From: an uncultured Faecalicatena sp.
Lineage (GTDB): Bacteria; Bacillota; Clostridia; Lachnospirales; Lachnospiraceae
DNA length: 63,751 bases
Assembly (NCBI GenBank): GCA_902489075.1
Contig: CABTYO010000014.1
Coordinates: 1 to 63,751 of the forward strand
Direction of reading: 5' to 3'
Part shown: in pieces, positions 26,290-35,657 of the stretch
Layout of the letters: each line of letters begins with the position of its first letter
Position numbering within the stretch: the first letter of the stretch is position 1
The notes under the pieces: generated by a model
Database searches by the model: none
The model's input: the letters and a program-made list of their open reading frames with translations, nothing else
Told to the model about the DNA's origin: nothing
Program-made: the position numbers and the translations under genes

Positions 26290-26620
26290 GCGGATGGATG
26301 AGGGACGCCGGAGAGGAGGCAAGCAGCAGCGGTGGTTTCCGAAGCCATAGGGTGTTTTCGGGGCTGACCGCTCTGTGAAGAAACACTAGGTGCAAATCAG
26401 GGGAATCCCGGGGCATGGGACGGATTTGCTGAGAAAGCCTGATGCTTTCTCAGCGCAGCCGTCCTCACAGATTGATTTGGAGATCAATCTGTGTCCCCGG
26501 GATTCCCCTGATTTGCGCCAAGTGTTTCTAATCACACGCTTTACGCCCCGGAAACACCCTATGGCTTTGGAAACTGCCGCTGCTGCTTGCCTCCTCTCCG
26601 GCTGGGTTCATCAGGCCGGG
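26290..26620 (+). repeat. Branched palindromic element, copy A
   Basis: About 330 bp in which the left half (GCCGGAGAGGAGGCAAGCAG...) is complementary to the right half. At the tip sit two hairpins: P2 (26418-26464) with stem CTGAGAAAGC/GCTTTCTCAG, internal loop ATTTG/CGCAG and apical loop CTGAT; and P3 (26466-26493) with stem CACAGATTGAT and loop TTGGAG. An internal loop in the arm reads CTGACCGCTCTGTGAAG opposite CTAATCACACGCTTTA. It fills the space between the BceB-like and MoxR genes. No credible ORF. Copies B, C and D share this architecture and the loop sequences. Confidence 0.92.
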
Positions 26621-26883
26621 CAGACTCACTGGCGGGAGGGATTCCTGGTGGATGCGGGAGGGAGGTGACTTAGGGGGAAAGTACGAGCTAAACAGGACAT
26701 ATAAGGCATATTACCTGGCAAGGTCTTTTACGGGGTCTGTAATTGTGGTACAATGGGAAGTATGAATTTGGAGTAGAAATGGAAAATGCGGTAACTGGTA
26801 TGAATGAGCAGCTGAGCGGATTCTTGATCTTCGGTTTGTTGGTCTGGTTAGTGAGGGGGATTTGTATAGAAAGGATGGGGTGT

Positions 26884-27831
26884 ATGTCTGAATACAGGGA
26901 TGCTGTGGATGATGTGTTGCGGGAAGTGAAGAAGGCCGTGGTCGGGAAGGGGGACGTGATCGGGAAGATTATGATGGCGATTCTGGCGAAGGGACATGTT
27001 CTGGTGGAGGATATTCCGGGGACGGGGAAGACGACGATGGCTCTGGCTTTTTCAAAGGCGATGGGGCTTATGGAGAAGCGGGTTCAATTTACACCGGATG
27101 TGCTGCCGGCGGACCTGACGGGATTTACGGTGTATCAGAAAGCGTCGGAGTCGTTTGTCTATCAGCCGGGGGCGGTGATGTGTAATCTTCTGCTTGCGGA
27201 TGAGATTAACAGGACTTCGCCTAAGACGCAGTCGGCTCTTCTGGAAGCTATGGAGGAACGGCAGGTAACGGTGGACGGGGTGACCAGGTCCGTGGGGAAT
27301 CCTTTTGTCGTGATTGCGACGGAGAACCCGGTCGGTTCTGCCGGGACACAGCTTTTGCCGGAGGCACAGGTGGACCGGTTTATGATCTGCGTGAATATGG
27401 GGTATCCGACGGTAAAAGAGGAGGTCGAGATCCTCAAGCGGAATCAGATGGGACGGACGACAGATGCTGTGAAGAGAGTGATGTCTGCGCAGTGGCTTTT
27501 GCAGGCGCAGGAGGAAGTGGAGAATATCTATGTGCATGATGTGATCTATACTTATATTGCACAGCTGGCAAAGAAGACGAGGGAAATGGAATGGATTGCC
27601 ATGGGCCTGAGCCCGCGCGGGGCTGTAGCCATGACGGCCATGGCGAGAGCAGATGCGTATCTGAAAGGAAGAAGTTATGTTGTGCCGGAGGATGTGGCGG
27701 AAGTTTTTTCCTGCACGGCGATGCACCGGATTCAGCTGAGTACCAAGGCAAAGGTGGGGCATATTCAGAAAGAGGACGTGCTGGAGAAGGTTCTGGAAGA
27801 AGTACGTAAGCCTTCGGTTTCAAAACGCTGA
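26884..27831 (+). CDS. MoxR family AAA+ ATPase
   Basis: About 315 residues from ATG 26884 (MSEYRDAVDDVLREVKK); longer in-frame starts exist but AAGGATGGGG just upstream and family length favour this one. Walker A EDIPGTGKTTMA near 41, Walker B LLLADEINRT near 104, sensor-1 ATENP near 145, then SPRGA sensor-2 near 240. MoxR proteins act as chaperone-like ATPases with DUF58/von Willebrand-type partners; the next gene encodes such a partner 15 nt away. Confidence 0.94.
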   Translation: MSEYRDAVDDVLREVKKAVVGKGDVIGKIMMAILAKGHVLVEDIPGTGKTTMALAFSKAMGLMEKRVQFTPDVLPADLTGFTVYQKASESFVYQPGAVMCNLLLADEINRTSPKTQSALLEAMEERQVTVDGVTRSVGNPFVVIATENPVGSAGTQLLPEAQVDRFMICVNMGYPTVKEEVEILKRNQMGRTTDAVKRVMSAQWLLQAQEEVENIYVHDVIYTYIAQLAKKTREMEWIAMGLSPRGAVAMTAMARADAYLKGRSYVVPEDVAEVFSCTAMHRIQLSTKAKVGHIQKEDVLEKVLEEVRKPSVSKR

Positions 27832-27846
27832 GGATAGGAGCAGAAT

Positions 27847-28998
27847 ATGAAAAAAAGGATTGGCGTTTATCTGGCAGCAGTGCTGGTCACGGTCTATCTG
27901 TTCCTGATGTATGATGAGGCGGCATTGACAGCCATTTTAGTATTGGAATGTATCTATCCTTTGTTTTCCTTTTTTTACCTGAAGTGGATGAAAGGCAGAA
28001 TGACGGCAGGGCTTTATAAGATTCCAGCTATGGGGGAAAAGCACGGGAAGATCAGGATCCGGGTCTGGGTAAATAATGCGTCCCGGTTCTGGACCGGGAA
28101 ATACCGGGTGGATTTTCGTGCAGGAAACAGTCTGTTTTCCGGCCAGACAGAGAATACACGTATACAATATAAAGAGATGGATACGGGAACACAGCAGCCG
28201 GACAGGAGACATACTTTGAAAAATCAGAGAAAGATGATGCAGTCCAAAATGAAGCTCACAGGGACAGCGGAAAGCGGGCAGAGAAAGCTTAAGGAATATA
28301 TTCTGGCTGCGGACTTCTGCGGAAAGATGTCCGTGTGTCTGGATTGTCTCTGGATCTATGACTTTCTGGGTATTTTCAGCAGCCGTGTGAAACTTCATGA
28401 AGAGGCAGTAATCGGGATTCTTCCCGGCTTTGAGCTGATGCCTCTGGAGATTACGAGAAGGACCAGGGAGTTTCTTGCGGACGCGGAGGAACATTCTGCC
28501 CAGAAGGGCGGGGATGATCCGGCTGAGACCTACCGGATCAGAGAGTACCGTCCCATGGATTCCGTGCATGATATTCACTGGAAGCTGACGGCTAAAGAGG
28601 GGGAACTGATGGTAAAGGAACGGGGATTCCCACTGGGCTGTGTCGTACTGCTCTGGCTGGATTTCCCGGAAAAAGGCATGAGTGCCGCTGGATTTGACCG
28701 TATGCTGGAAAGGGCGGCTTCATTAAGCATGACTCTGGCAGAAGAAAAATGTATTCACATGTCCGCATGGTTTGAAGAGAAGAACGAGCAGGTTGTAAAG
28801 TTTAAGGTAAACAGTGCACAGTCGGCTTATGAACTGGTCTGGCAGCTGCTTGATCTGGAACCATACCAGAACAGCCAGATGGCACAGATTGCATATGAGG
28901 ATGCGTTTCTGGGCGATCATTTCAGCAGTATTGTTGTGATTGACGGGCAGGGGGAAATTACGGTAAACGGAGAAAAGCAGGAATTGCTGCAATTGTAG
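27847..28998 (+). CDS. DUF58 domain-containing membrane protein
   Basis: 383 residues with an N-terminal pair of hydrophobic segments (5-20 and 25-45), a beta-rich middle and the DUF58 block near 220-250 (DPAETYRIREYRPMDSVHDIHWKLTAKEGELMVKE), which is the family signature preceding a vWA-like fold. Starts 15 nt after the MoxR gene and ends 14 nt before the transglutaminase gene. Part of the common MoxR-DUF58-transglutaminase operon of Firmicutes; substrate unknown. Confidence 0.92.
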   Translation: MKKRIGVYLAAVLVTVYLFLMYDEAALTAILVLECIYPLFSFFYLKWMKGRMTAGLYKIPAMGEKHGKIRIRVWVNNASRFWTGKYRVDFRAGNSLFSGQTENTRIQYKEMDTGTQQPDRRHTLKNQRKMMQSKMKLTGTAESGQRKLKEYILAADFCGKMSVCLDCLWIYDFLGIFSSRVKLHEEAVIGILPGFELMPLEITRRTREFLADAEEHSAQKGGDDPAETYRIREYRPMDSVHDIHWKLTAKEGELMVKERGFPLGCVVLLWLDFPEKGMSAAGFDRMLERAASLSMTLAEEKCIHMSAWFEEKNEQVVKFKVNSAQSAYELVWQLLDLEPYQNSQMAQIAYEDAFLGDHFSSIVVIDGQGEITVNGEKQELLQL

Positions 28999-29012
28999 CG
29001 GGGAGGAATTTG

Positions 29013-31136
29013 ATGGCAGGCAGACAGAGAAAGGGAAAGTCCGGTATCCGGCTGTATGAGGCAAAGGGCCGGGAGAAACAGGAACAGACTGGCGGGAGGA
29101 GCCTTCCGCTTTTTTTGATGCGGTCGGTTCTTGTCTGGATCCTGGCCGTGGCGTGGCAGCGGGGATTTCAGTCCGTATTTCCAATTGGGGTGAATGAAAA
29201 ATGGATGTATGGTTTCCTGTTTCTTTTTTCCATATTGGGAATTCTCTGGTCAGCAATGCCGTTTCGTGCCCGTGCTGTGAGCCTGCTGGCGGGTGCGATA
29301 CTGGCAGCAGGCTTGTTCTTGAGGAAGAAGACACTGGCAGCGGCGATGGCGAATACCATTATCAATGCGTATCTGCGGGTCCATGATGCAGGAAAAGATC
29401 CGCTGCAGCTTTATCAGGTTCCTGTGACGGCCCCGTGGCTTACGGGGCTTCTGCTGGCGTTTGCCATGGTGCCGCTTCTGTTTGTATGGTCCTATGTGAT
29501 CACCAGAAACCGGGGCAGGTCCCTGGCACTGCTTTTGCTTTTATTCCCAGCGGGATTGGCGGCGGTGGAAGGATACTTCATATCACTTAAGTCCTGCTGG
29601 CTGCTGCTGTTTAGTGCAGGACTGTATTTTGCAGTGTGCGGAGGGATTTCAGGGCGGGCTGCGGTGAAAAGCGCGGTCTCGGCGCTTCTTGTCATGTCGG
29701 TCCTGTTTCTGATCGGCTCCGCGGCTGTAAAGCCCATCGAATCTGTAAAGTCTTCTGAAGGCGGTATTTATTTGAAAGCGCGTGATGTGGTTTCGAAGAA
29801 TGTGATAGAGAAGCTGGCTGATCTGTCGGGCCACCCGGAAGAGGAGCGAAAAAAAGAAGAAAAGCAGAACGATACACAAAAGGAGCAGGATAAAAAGGAG
29901 CAGGATAAAAAGGAGCAGGACAAAAAAGAGCAGGCTTCCAAAGAGCAGGCTTCCAAAGAGCAGGCAGACGAAGAACAGAAAGCGCAGCAGGAAAGTGGGA
30001 AAACACCAGTGTATCCCGGACAGTCAGACGACAGCGGCGTTTTCGCATCAGAAGGGCAGAATCTGAAATCAATCGCATCGTTTTCACCGGGGGATGGCGG
30101 TGGAATCACGGTTACGACAGATGAGAAGCCAAAGGGGACATATTATTATCCGGAGGAATATGGCGGGAGCTATGAAAAGAGTGCCTGGACCTTCCTCCCA
30201 TTGGGGGATGAGGTTCACGCGGAGTACTCTCAGTATCCGGATGACCTGAAACGGCTGATTGCCCTGTGCAGGGCACAGAAGGTAAATAATATCGAAGATG
30301 CTGCCAGGTTTATCCAGCAGGAGTTCGAGAAGGAGACAGTATACGATTATCATCCTGGCACTACACCCGGTGATGAGGATTTTGCAGAGTATTTTCTTCT
30401 TGAAAATAGAAAAGGCTTCTGCGTACATTTTGCGACAACGGCAACTTTGATGTATCGGATCTTTGGCTATCAGGCCAGATATGTACAGGGGTTTGCAATC
30501 CCCTCATCTGCATTTAAAGAACAGGCGGATGGGACCTACACCGCTCAGGTAACGGGAGAAATGGGGCATGCGTGGTGCGAAACCTATGAGGAAGGAAAAG
30601 GCTGGAAAGTGCGGGAACATACACTTCCATATACAGGCACGGAAACGAATGTTCTCAAACCTGCCCAGAACAGCAGCCAGAATCCGCCGGTAGAAGAGTC
30701 CCTGCTGCAAAAAGTCTGGAAAGGGATACTTTTGACAGTGTGCTTTATGTTTACCCTGGTTCTTCTGTTCGTCCTGCAGTCTGCTGCGCGCAGAAAACAG
30801 AGAAACTTAAGATGCAGAAGCTACCGCCAGGGCAGGGGAATCCTGGAACTGTACCAGAGCTTATATGAGATTGCCAGGTTTCTGGGAATGAAGGCAGGGG
30901 AGCCCGCCAGCGGGCAGACATTTCGCGTCATGCAGGAATTCATCACGGAGATTACGGTGCAGGATTGGGAATGGATTCAGCAGATCGTGTGGCAGACACT
31001 TTATGGTCAGTCATGTCCGACCCAGGAGGAACATAAGAGGCTGTATCATCTGGTGAATAATGTATCGAAAGAAATCGGCAGAGAACAGAAGGGGTTAAGA
31101 AAGGTGAAATATCGTTATATAAAAAGTTTGGGATGA
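29013..31136 (+). CDS. Transglutaminase-like domain membrane protein
   Basis: About 707 residues from ATG 29013 (GGGGAGGAA upstream). Roughly six N-terminal helices (to about 240), then an external low-complexity stretch with tandem DKKEQ and ASKEQ units (about 285-325), then a transglutaminase core near 450-555: Cys in NRKGFCVHFATTATLMYR, His in GEMGHAWCETY, Asp replaced by REHTLPY-type ending. A further helix near 575 leads to a cytoplasmic tail. The operon partner genes are MoxR and DUF58. Last residue of the catalytic triad is not obvious, so activity is uncertain. Confidence 0.9.
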   Translation: MAGRQRKGKSGIRLYEAKGREKQEQTGGRSLPLFLMRSVLVWILAVAWQRGFQSVFPIGVNEKWMYGFLFLFSILGILWSAMPFRARAVSLLAGAILAAGLFLRKKTLAAAMANTIINAYLRVHDAGKDPLQLYQVPVTAPWLTGLLLAFAMVPLLFVWSYVITRNRGRSLALLLLLFPAGLAAVEGYFISLKSCWLLLFSAGLYFAVCGGISGRAAVKSAVSALLVMSVLFLIGSAAVKPIESVKSSEGGIYLKARDVVSKNVIEKLADLSGHPEEERKKEEKQNDTQKEQDKKEQDKKEQDKKEQASKEQASKEQADEEQKAQQESGKTPVYPGQSDDSGVFASEGQNLKSIASFSPGDGGGITVTTDEKPKGTYYYPEEYGGSYEKSAWTFLPLGDEVHAEYSQYPDDLKRLIALCRAQKVNNIEDAARFIQQEFEKETVYDYHPGTTPGDEDFAEYFLLENRKGFCVHFATTATLMYRIFGYQARYVQGFAIPSSAFKEQADGTYTAQVTGEMGHAWCETYEEGKGWKVREHTLPYTGTETNVLKPAQNSSQNPPVEESLLQKVWKGILLTVCFMFTLVLLFVLQSAARRKQRNLRCRSYRQGRGILELYQSLYEIARFLGMKAGEPASGQTFRVMQEFITEITVQDWEWIQQIVWQTLYGQSCPTQEEHKRLYHLVNNVSKEIGREQKGLRKVKYRYIKSLG

Positions 31137-31141
31137 TACAT

Positions 31142-31192
31142 CAGAGCAGTCAGTTTCCGCTAACATGAAACTGACTGCTCTGCCTATTTTTT
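31142..31192. terminator. Terminator after the transglutaminase gene
   Basis: AGAGCAGTCAGTTTC pairs with GAAACTGACTGCTCT (15 bp, 9-nt loop), followed after 5 nt by TTTTTT. Lies between convergent genes; the T run overlaps the last codons of the UbiB-like gene. Confidence 0.9.
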
Positions 31193-32797
31193 AGAAAAGA
31201 GGATCCGGAATATGATTCCCAGGATCAGACTGCCTGACAGCACGAACCCAATGAAACTCAGCCATGGAATCCCAAACCACCTGGGCATGGACGCGGCATT
31301 CAGAATCAGCCCGGAACCAATGAAGACTCCGATTGCCAGAATGCTTAGAATCAGGCGGTTGGCCGTGCGGTGCAGATCAGAACGGATCTCCTCAGAGTCG
31401 GATACCTGGAGATTCAGCTGTGCCTGTCCGTTTTTGGTAATATTGAGGAGATCAGAAAGCTGCGCCGGAATATCCAGGGACTTGTCCATGGAGGTGTATA
31501 GCTGCCGGCCTTTGTGGCGGAGCAGTTTCCTGATATCCAGTTCCTTCAAAAGCAGCGTGGACATGTGCATCGTCAGGATCTGGAGAATATTCACCTCAGG
31601 GGCGCAGGCACAGAGCGTTCCTTCCATGGTGATCATGCTGCGTCCTAAAAGCGTCACATCCGGGGTAATCGCAAGCTTATGCTCCTTCACCAGTTCCAGC
31701 ATCCGCTCGATCAGGTCTCCGAGCTTCATAGTGCCGAAATCCATGGACATATATTTGCTGAGGATATCATCAATATCCGTATATAAACGCGCATGATTCA
31801 CCCGCTCCTGGGGCTCGCCGAACGCGAGGAGCACATTCTTTAACGCGTAGATATCATTTTCCAGAATCGCGGTGATGGCTTTTTTCAACAGCATCTTATT
31901 ATGCTGGGTCAGGCGGCCTGTCATGCCCAGGTCCAGCCAGGCAATCTTCCCACCGGCTACCCAGAGATTACCCGGGTGGGGATCCGCATGGAAGAAGCCG
32001 TCCTCCAGGATCTGCTTGCAGTAATTTTCCGCGGCCTTCTGGCCGATCTCTGTCATATCATAGCCCGCTTCCACAAGCCTGTCAGTCTCGTCGATCTGAA
32101 TTCCGTCCATATATTCCATCACAAGAAGACGGGGCGTTGTCAGCTCATGAAATACCCTGGGGCAGGTTACATAGACGATGTCCTTCTGGTTCTCAAAAAA
32201 AAGATCCAGATTGGCAGCTTCCTGCACAAAGTCCATTTCCTCCTGTGTTGTCTTCCACAGTTCATCCAGGATTGTCTTAAAATCAATGAGATCTTCAGTC
32301 CCGATCGCCAGCTTTAAGATTCCGGCAGCCTTCTTTAATAGAAGGATATCATTCTGCATGGTCTGCTGGATCGCCGGCCGCTGGATCTTGACCACGACCT
32401 TTGTTCCATCTTTTAAGACGGCAGGATGTACCTGGGCGATAGAAGCCGATCCCAGAGGGACCTCCTCGATTTTTGAAAAAACTTCTTCCAGCGGCTTCTT
32501 TAACTCCGCCTCCAGAACCCTTAAAATGATAAAAAAGGGCAGTGGTTTTACTTCGGTTCTCAGCCTTTCCAGTTCTTTACAGTAAGACTGGGGCAGCATG
32601 TCCGAACGCATGGACATAATCTGCCCCAGCTTCACATAAGTAGGCCCGAGATCTTCCAGAATCTCTCTGAGCTTCACCGGAGTCAGGCCATGTGTGATCT
32701 GGTGCCGTCCCAGCACATTCAGAATCTCACGCAGCCTCCGGTCAGAAGCAGAAGATTCTGCATTCTTATGTTCTTGTGTCTCAGTCGTCTCGTTCAT
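31184..32797 (-). CDS. UbiB/ABC1 (AarF) family atypical kinase
   Basis: 537 residues. KxGQ motif at LGPTYVKLGQIMSMRSDML near 50, Ala-rich nucleotide loop in PLGSASIAQVHPAVLKDG with Lys in VVVKIQRPA near 130, catalytic DPHPGN near 265 and metal site AWLDLGMTG. Two C-terminal membrane helices (about 480-500 and 508-530). ABC1 kinases act as ATPases supporting isoprenoid lipid synthesis; the substrate in organisms without ubiquinone is unknown. The phasin-like gene lies 18 nt upstream in the same operon. Confidence 0.93.
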   Translation of the reverse strand: MNETTETQEHKNAESSASDRRLREILNVLGRHQITHGLTPVKLREILEDLGPTYVKLGQIMSMRSDMLPQSYCKELERLRTEVKPLPFFIILRVLEAELKKPLEEVFSKIEEVPLGSASIAQVHPAVLKDGTKVVVKIQRPAIQQTMQNDILLLKKAAGILKLAIGTEDLIDFKTILDELWKTTQEEMDFVQEAANLDLFFENQKDIVYVTCPRVFHELTTPRLLVMEYMDGIQIDETDRLVEAGYDMTEIGQKAAENYCKQILEDGFFHADPHPGNLWVAGGKIAWLDLGMTGRLTQHNKMLLKKAITAILENDIYALKNVLLAFGEPQERVNHARLYTDIDDILSKYMSMDFGTMKLGDLIERMLELVKEHKLAITPDVTLLGRSMITMEGTLCACAPEVNILQILTMHMSTLLLKELDIRKLLRHKGRQLYTSMDKSLDIPAQLSDLLNITKNGQAQLNLQVSDSEEIRSDLHRTANRLILSILAIGVFIGSGLILNAASMPRWFGIPWLSFIGFVLSGSLILGIIFRILFSKK

Positions 32798-32815
32798 AAT
32801 CAGCTCCGTGTCCTG

Positions 32816-33319
32816 TTATACAGCAGTATTCCCGTCACAGGATCCTCCGTCAGAAGTATCGCAGGCATTCGGATTCTCACCCGCAGCATCACAGCACTCT
32901 TTGGTCTCATCACAGCCAGCTGCCGGCTCCTGTTCTTCAGTTTTATCACAGCCGGCTGCCGGCGCCTCTTCTTCGGCCTTGTTACAGCTATCTGTAGTTT
33001 TCTCTTCTTCAGCCTTCTGTGCTTTCGCACACTCGGCCTCCGCAATCTTTGCCTTTAAGGCTTCAAGTTCCTCTGTATCCATGTGATCCACAGCAGCCAT
33101 GGCATCCTTGTATTCCTTGACAACAGTCACCGAAACATGCTCTTTTACTTTCTCTTTGGCACTCTGCTTTAACTCTTCATTCAGAACCTTGCCCTGCTCG
33201 ATTGTCAATTCCCCTTTTTTCACCAGATTATCTACAACATCCTTTGCTGTCTCTGCCGTTGTGGCAACAGCACCTACACCTGCTAAAAATATCTTCTTCA
33301 AACCTTCATTCAGTTCCAT
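32816..33319 (-). CDS. Phasin-like coiled-coil protein with cysteine-rich tail
   Basis: 167 residues. Residues 1-95 match the small phasin-like proteins (GLKKIFLAGVGAVATTAETA, DLV..KGELTIEQGKVLNEEL) that commonly precede ABC1 kinases in clostridia. Residues 105-167 form an unusual tail with seven Cys in an acidic, Ala/Gly/Pro context (SCNK, AGCDK, AGCDE, ECCD, ACD, SCDG), with AAGCD repeated. The tail could bind metal or be disulfide bonded; I know of no such function. RBS GGAAGG precedes ATG 33319. Confidence 0.8.
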   Translation of the reverse strand: MELNEGLKKIFLAGVGAVATTAETAKDVVDNLVKKGELTIEQGKVLNEELKQSAKEKVKEHVSVTVVKEYKDAMAAVDHMDTEELEALKAKIAEAECAKAQKAEEEKTTDSCNKAEEEAPAAGCDKTEEQEPAAGCDETKECCDAAGENPNACDTSDGGSCDGNTAV

Positions 33320-33567
33320 ATGGCACCATCCTTCCTTTGTGTGGTAAAAATTAGTCTGTTTATATTTACATTATAACACAAAGCTCACGACAAAAATCTT
33401 AAAAAAAGAGAAAGAAATGCTGAGTTCATCCGGGCGGGAAAAAAGTGCTGTTGCAGGAAAATACCACGCTTGTTAAAAATTCCCCCTGGCAGTTTTGAAG
33501 AAAATGTGGTAGGATGTTCCCATATTCTCCACTTTGTTTTAGTGGAGTTATTTTACAGGAGGTTTTT

Positions 33568-34008
33568 ATGATCCGGGAATTGAAGCGGGAAGACAGGGAA
33601 GTTTACCTGAAGATGGCACATGATTTCTATCATTCACCAGCAGTATTGCATCCGGTTCCGGACTCTTATCTTGAGAGGACTTTTGAGGAATGTATGAATG
33701 GAGGAACCTATGCCAAGGGATTTATTCTGGAGTATGAAGGGGAGACGGCAGGGTACGGACTGATCTCCAAGACATTTTCCCAGGAGGCAGGGGGATATGT
33801 GTACTGGCTCGAGGAACTTTATATTCTGGAGGCATACCGCTCGAAAGGCCTGGGAAGTGAATTTTTTGCTTATGTGGAATCGCATAAGGAGGAAGGTGTC
33901 ACCAGATTCCGTCTCGAGGTGGAAGAGGATAATACAAGGGCAGCGGAATTATATAAGAGGCTGGGGTATCAGAAACTGAACTATGTGCAGATGATTAAAG
34001 AATTCTAA
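33568..34008 (+). CDS. GNAT family N-acetyltransferase
   Basis: 146 residues from ATG 33568 (MIRELKREDREVYLKM; AGGAGG upstream). The acetyl-CoA loop is AYRSKGLGSEFFAYVES near residue 90 (R-x-x-G-x-G), preceded by strand YWLEELYILE and followed by FRLEVEEDNTRAAELYKRLGY. Substrate unknown. Single-gene unit. Confidence 0.92.
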   Translation: MIRELKREDREVYLKMAHDFYHSPAVLHPVPDSYLERTFEECMNGGTYAKGFILEYEGETAGYGLISKTFSQEAGGYVYWLEELYILEAYRSKGLGSEFFAYVESHKEEGVTRFRLEVEEDNTRAAELYKRLGYQKLNYVQMIKEF

Positions 34009-34090
34009 TCTTCTCAGGGAAGCAGCGAAGTGGATTCCAAATATCCGCTTTGCCCAGATAAGAGTGGATTGAAGCAAAGGAGGATTTAAG

Positions 34091-34435
34091 ATGACAAAAG
34101 CAGGTGAAAGAAAAGTAGAGACAGTAGAGAAGGTGAATGGCGGGGCAGGTTTTATTATGAAGGAGGCACTGATCTCTGGCGAACAGTTAGGAGAGCACTG
34201 CAAGATGTTTTCCAGGGTGACTTTAAAGCCGAATTGTGAACTGGGACATCATGAGCATCACGGGGAGACGGAGACTTATTATATTCTTTCCGGAAAAGGG
34301 ATGTATGATGATGACGGGAAAGCTGTTCCGGTCGAGGCGGGAGATGTGACATTCTGTGAAGAGGGCAAGGGACACGGAATGAAGAATACAGGGAGTGAAG
34401 ATCTGGTATTCGTGGCTCTGATATTGAAGAAATAG
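34091..34435 (+). CDS. Single-domain cupin protein
   Basis: 114 residues. Cupin motif 1 is G-H-H-E-H-H-G-E-T-E near residue 52 (three His and Glu metal ligands); motif 2 is PVEAGDVTFCEEGKGHGMKN near 78 with the fourth His. Small cytosolic metal-binding cupin, often a sugar or oxalate-like binder; reaction unknown. It follows the GNAT gene by 82 bp and ends before a clear terminator. Confidence 0.92.
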   Translation: MTKAGERKVETVEKVNGGAGFIMKEALISGEQLGEHCKMFSRVTLKPNCELGHHEHHGETETYYILSGKGMYDDDGKAVPVEAGDVTFCEEGKGHGMKNTGSEDLVFVALILKK

Positions 34436-34469
34436 TCATTTCCCATACAAAAGGCGAAGAGGATCAGAT

Positions 34470-34507
34470 TCCCCGGAAATGTTGATACGGATGGACATTT
34501 CCGGGGA
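34470..34507. terminator. Terminator after the cupin gene
   Basis: TCCCCGGAAATGT pairs with ACATTTCCGGGGA (13 bp, 12-nt loop), followed by a T-rich stretch. The convergent aminotransferase gene ends 55 bp later. Confidence 0.8.
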
Positions 34508-34562
34508 ATTTGGCTTTATTTGGGAAGTAGTCAGGCGGATTTGGAATCCCCGCTTTGGTCTT

Positions 34563-35657
34563 TTATCCAAGAATTTCTTTCAGGGTATTCAGAAGCCTTG
34601 TATTATCTTCGGGCATCATCATGCAGAATCTCACGTATTCCCCTTCCAGGCACTGAAAAGAGGAGCAGTCCCGGATCATCAGTCCCTGTCTGATGCAGGT
34701 GTCGAACAGATCGGAAGCGGTGACTCCGTCCTTTTGGATCTGGATCAGTATGAAATTCGCAGCGGCATCGAAAACTTTCAGGTTCGGTATCTTTTTTAAT
34801 GCCTCCAGCATCCGTGTGCGCTCCCCAAGAATCAGACCGCGTGTCTTTTCAATATATTCACTGTCTTTGAGCATACGCTCCCCGGCAAAGGCCCCAATGC
34901 TGTTCAGTGACCAGGGGATCTGATGAATTTTTACACGTTCAAGAAAAGCCTGGTTGCTCGTGACGCCATAACCAAGCCTCAGCCCCGGAGCGGCAAAAAA
35001 CTTGGAAACACCGCGCAGTACCATGAAGTTGTCGTATTCTTCGATGAGGGACATAGCAGTGACTTCTTCAATATCGGGGGCAAACTCCACATAGGTCTCA
35101 TCGATCATTACGAAGGTACTGGTATCCTGACAGGCTTTCAGGATGCGGCTCATGTCGTCCACTGTAATAGCAGAGGAAGTCGGATTATTCGGGTTACATA
35201 TAATAAGAAGGTCAAAGCCTTCCTGGAGCTTTTTGATAAAATCTGGAATGTCCAGGCGAAATCCATTATCCGGCCTCAGATGGTAGTACTCCTGTGTACT
35301 GTTGGAAAAGGAAAGTTCCCTGGCATATTCAGAGTAGGTTGGTCCCAGGATCAGTGCTTTCTTCGGGCTTCGCTGCTCGATCAGCAGAGAAATCAGCTCG
35401 GTTGATCCGTTTCCAACCAGAACATGGTCAGGGGAAACGTGGCAGTAGCTGCCGATGGTGTGGCGCAGGGACTTGTATTCTCTGTCCGGATAGGAGGAAA
35501 TAATATCCAGATGCTCCTTAATCTCTTCCTTTACTTTTTCTGACAGGCCGAGCGGATTGACATTCGCTCCGAAGCAGATGATGGATTCCTTTGGAATTCC
35601 ATAATATTCCTCTATTTTCTCCAGGTCACTTCCGTGAAATTCCGGTTTTGCATTCAT
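34563..35657 (-). CDS. PLP-dependent aminotransferase, CobD/HisC-like
   Basis: 364 residues, fold type I. FHGSDLEKIEEYYGI at the start and FGANVNPLG resemble the threonine-phosphate decarboxylase CobD (HGG..  NxNPLG), while the body also fits histidinol-phosphate aminotransferases. CNPNNPTSS near 155, DETYVEF near 185 and PLP-Lys in GVSKFFAAPGLRLGYG near 218 are intact. No cobalamin or histidine genes are adjacent, so substrate cannot be assigned; the pduS gene in the window only hints that cobalamin matters to this organism. Confidence 0.85.
   Translation of the reverse strand: MNAKPEFHGSDLEKIEEYYGIPKESIICFGANVNPLGLSEKVKEEIKEHLDIISSYPDREYKSLRHTIGSYCHVSPDHVLVGNGSTELISLLIEQRSPKKALILGPTYSEYARELSFSNSTQEYYHLRPDNGFRLDIPDFIKKLQEGFDLLIICNPNNPTSSAITVDDMSRILKACQDTSTFVMIDETYVEFAPDIEEVTAMSLIEEYDNFMVLRGVSKFFAAPGLRLGYGVTSNQAFLERVKIHQIPWSLNSIGAFAGERMLKDSEYIEKTRGLILGERTRMLEALKKIPNLKVFDAAANFILIQIQKDGVTASDLFDTCIRQGLMIRDCSSFQCLEGEYVRFCMMMPEDNTRLLNTLKEILG

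Noticed and set aside
26390..26668. Plus-strand frame of 92 codons in the palindrome after bceB
   Set aside because: Its sequence is explained by the branched palindrome, and similar frames appear on both strands as expected for inverted repeats.
29692..30109. Cys/Ser/Phe-rich minus-strand frames with repeated SCSFLSCSF
   Set aside because: Shadow of the DKKEQ repeats in the transglutaminase gene on the other strand.
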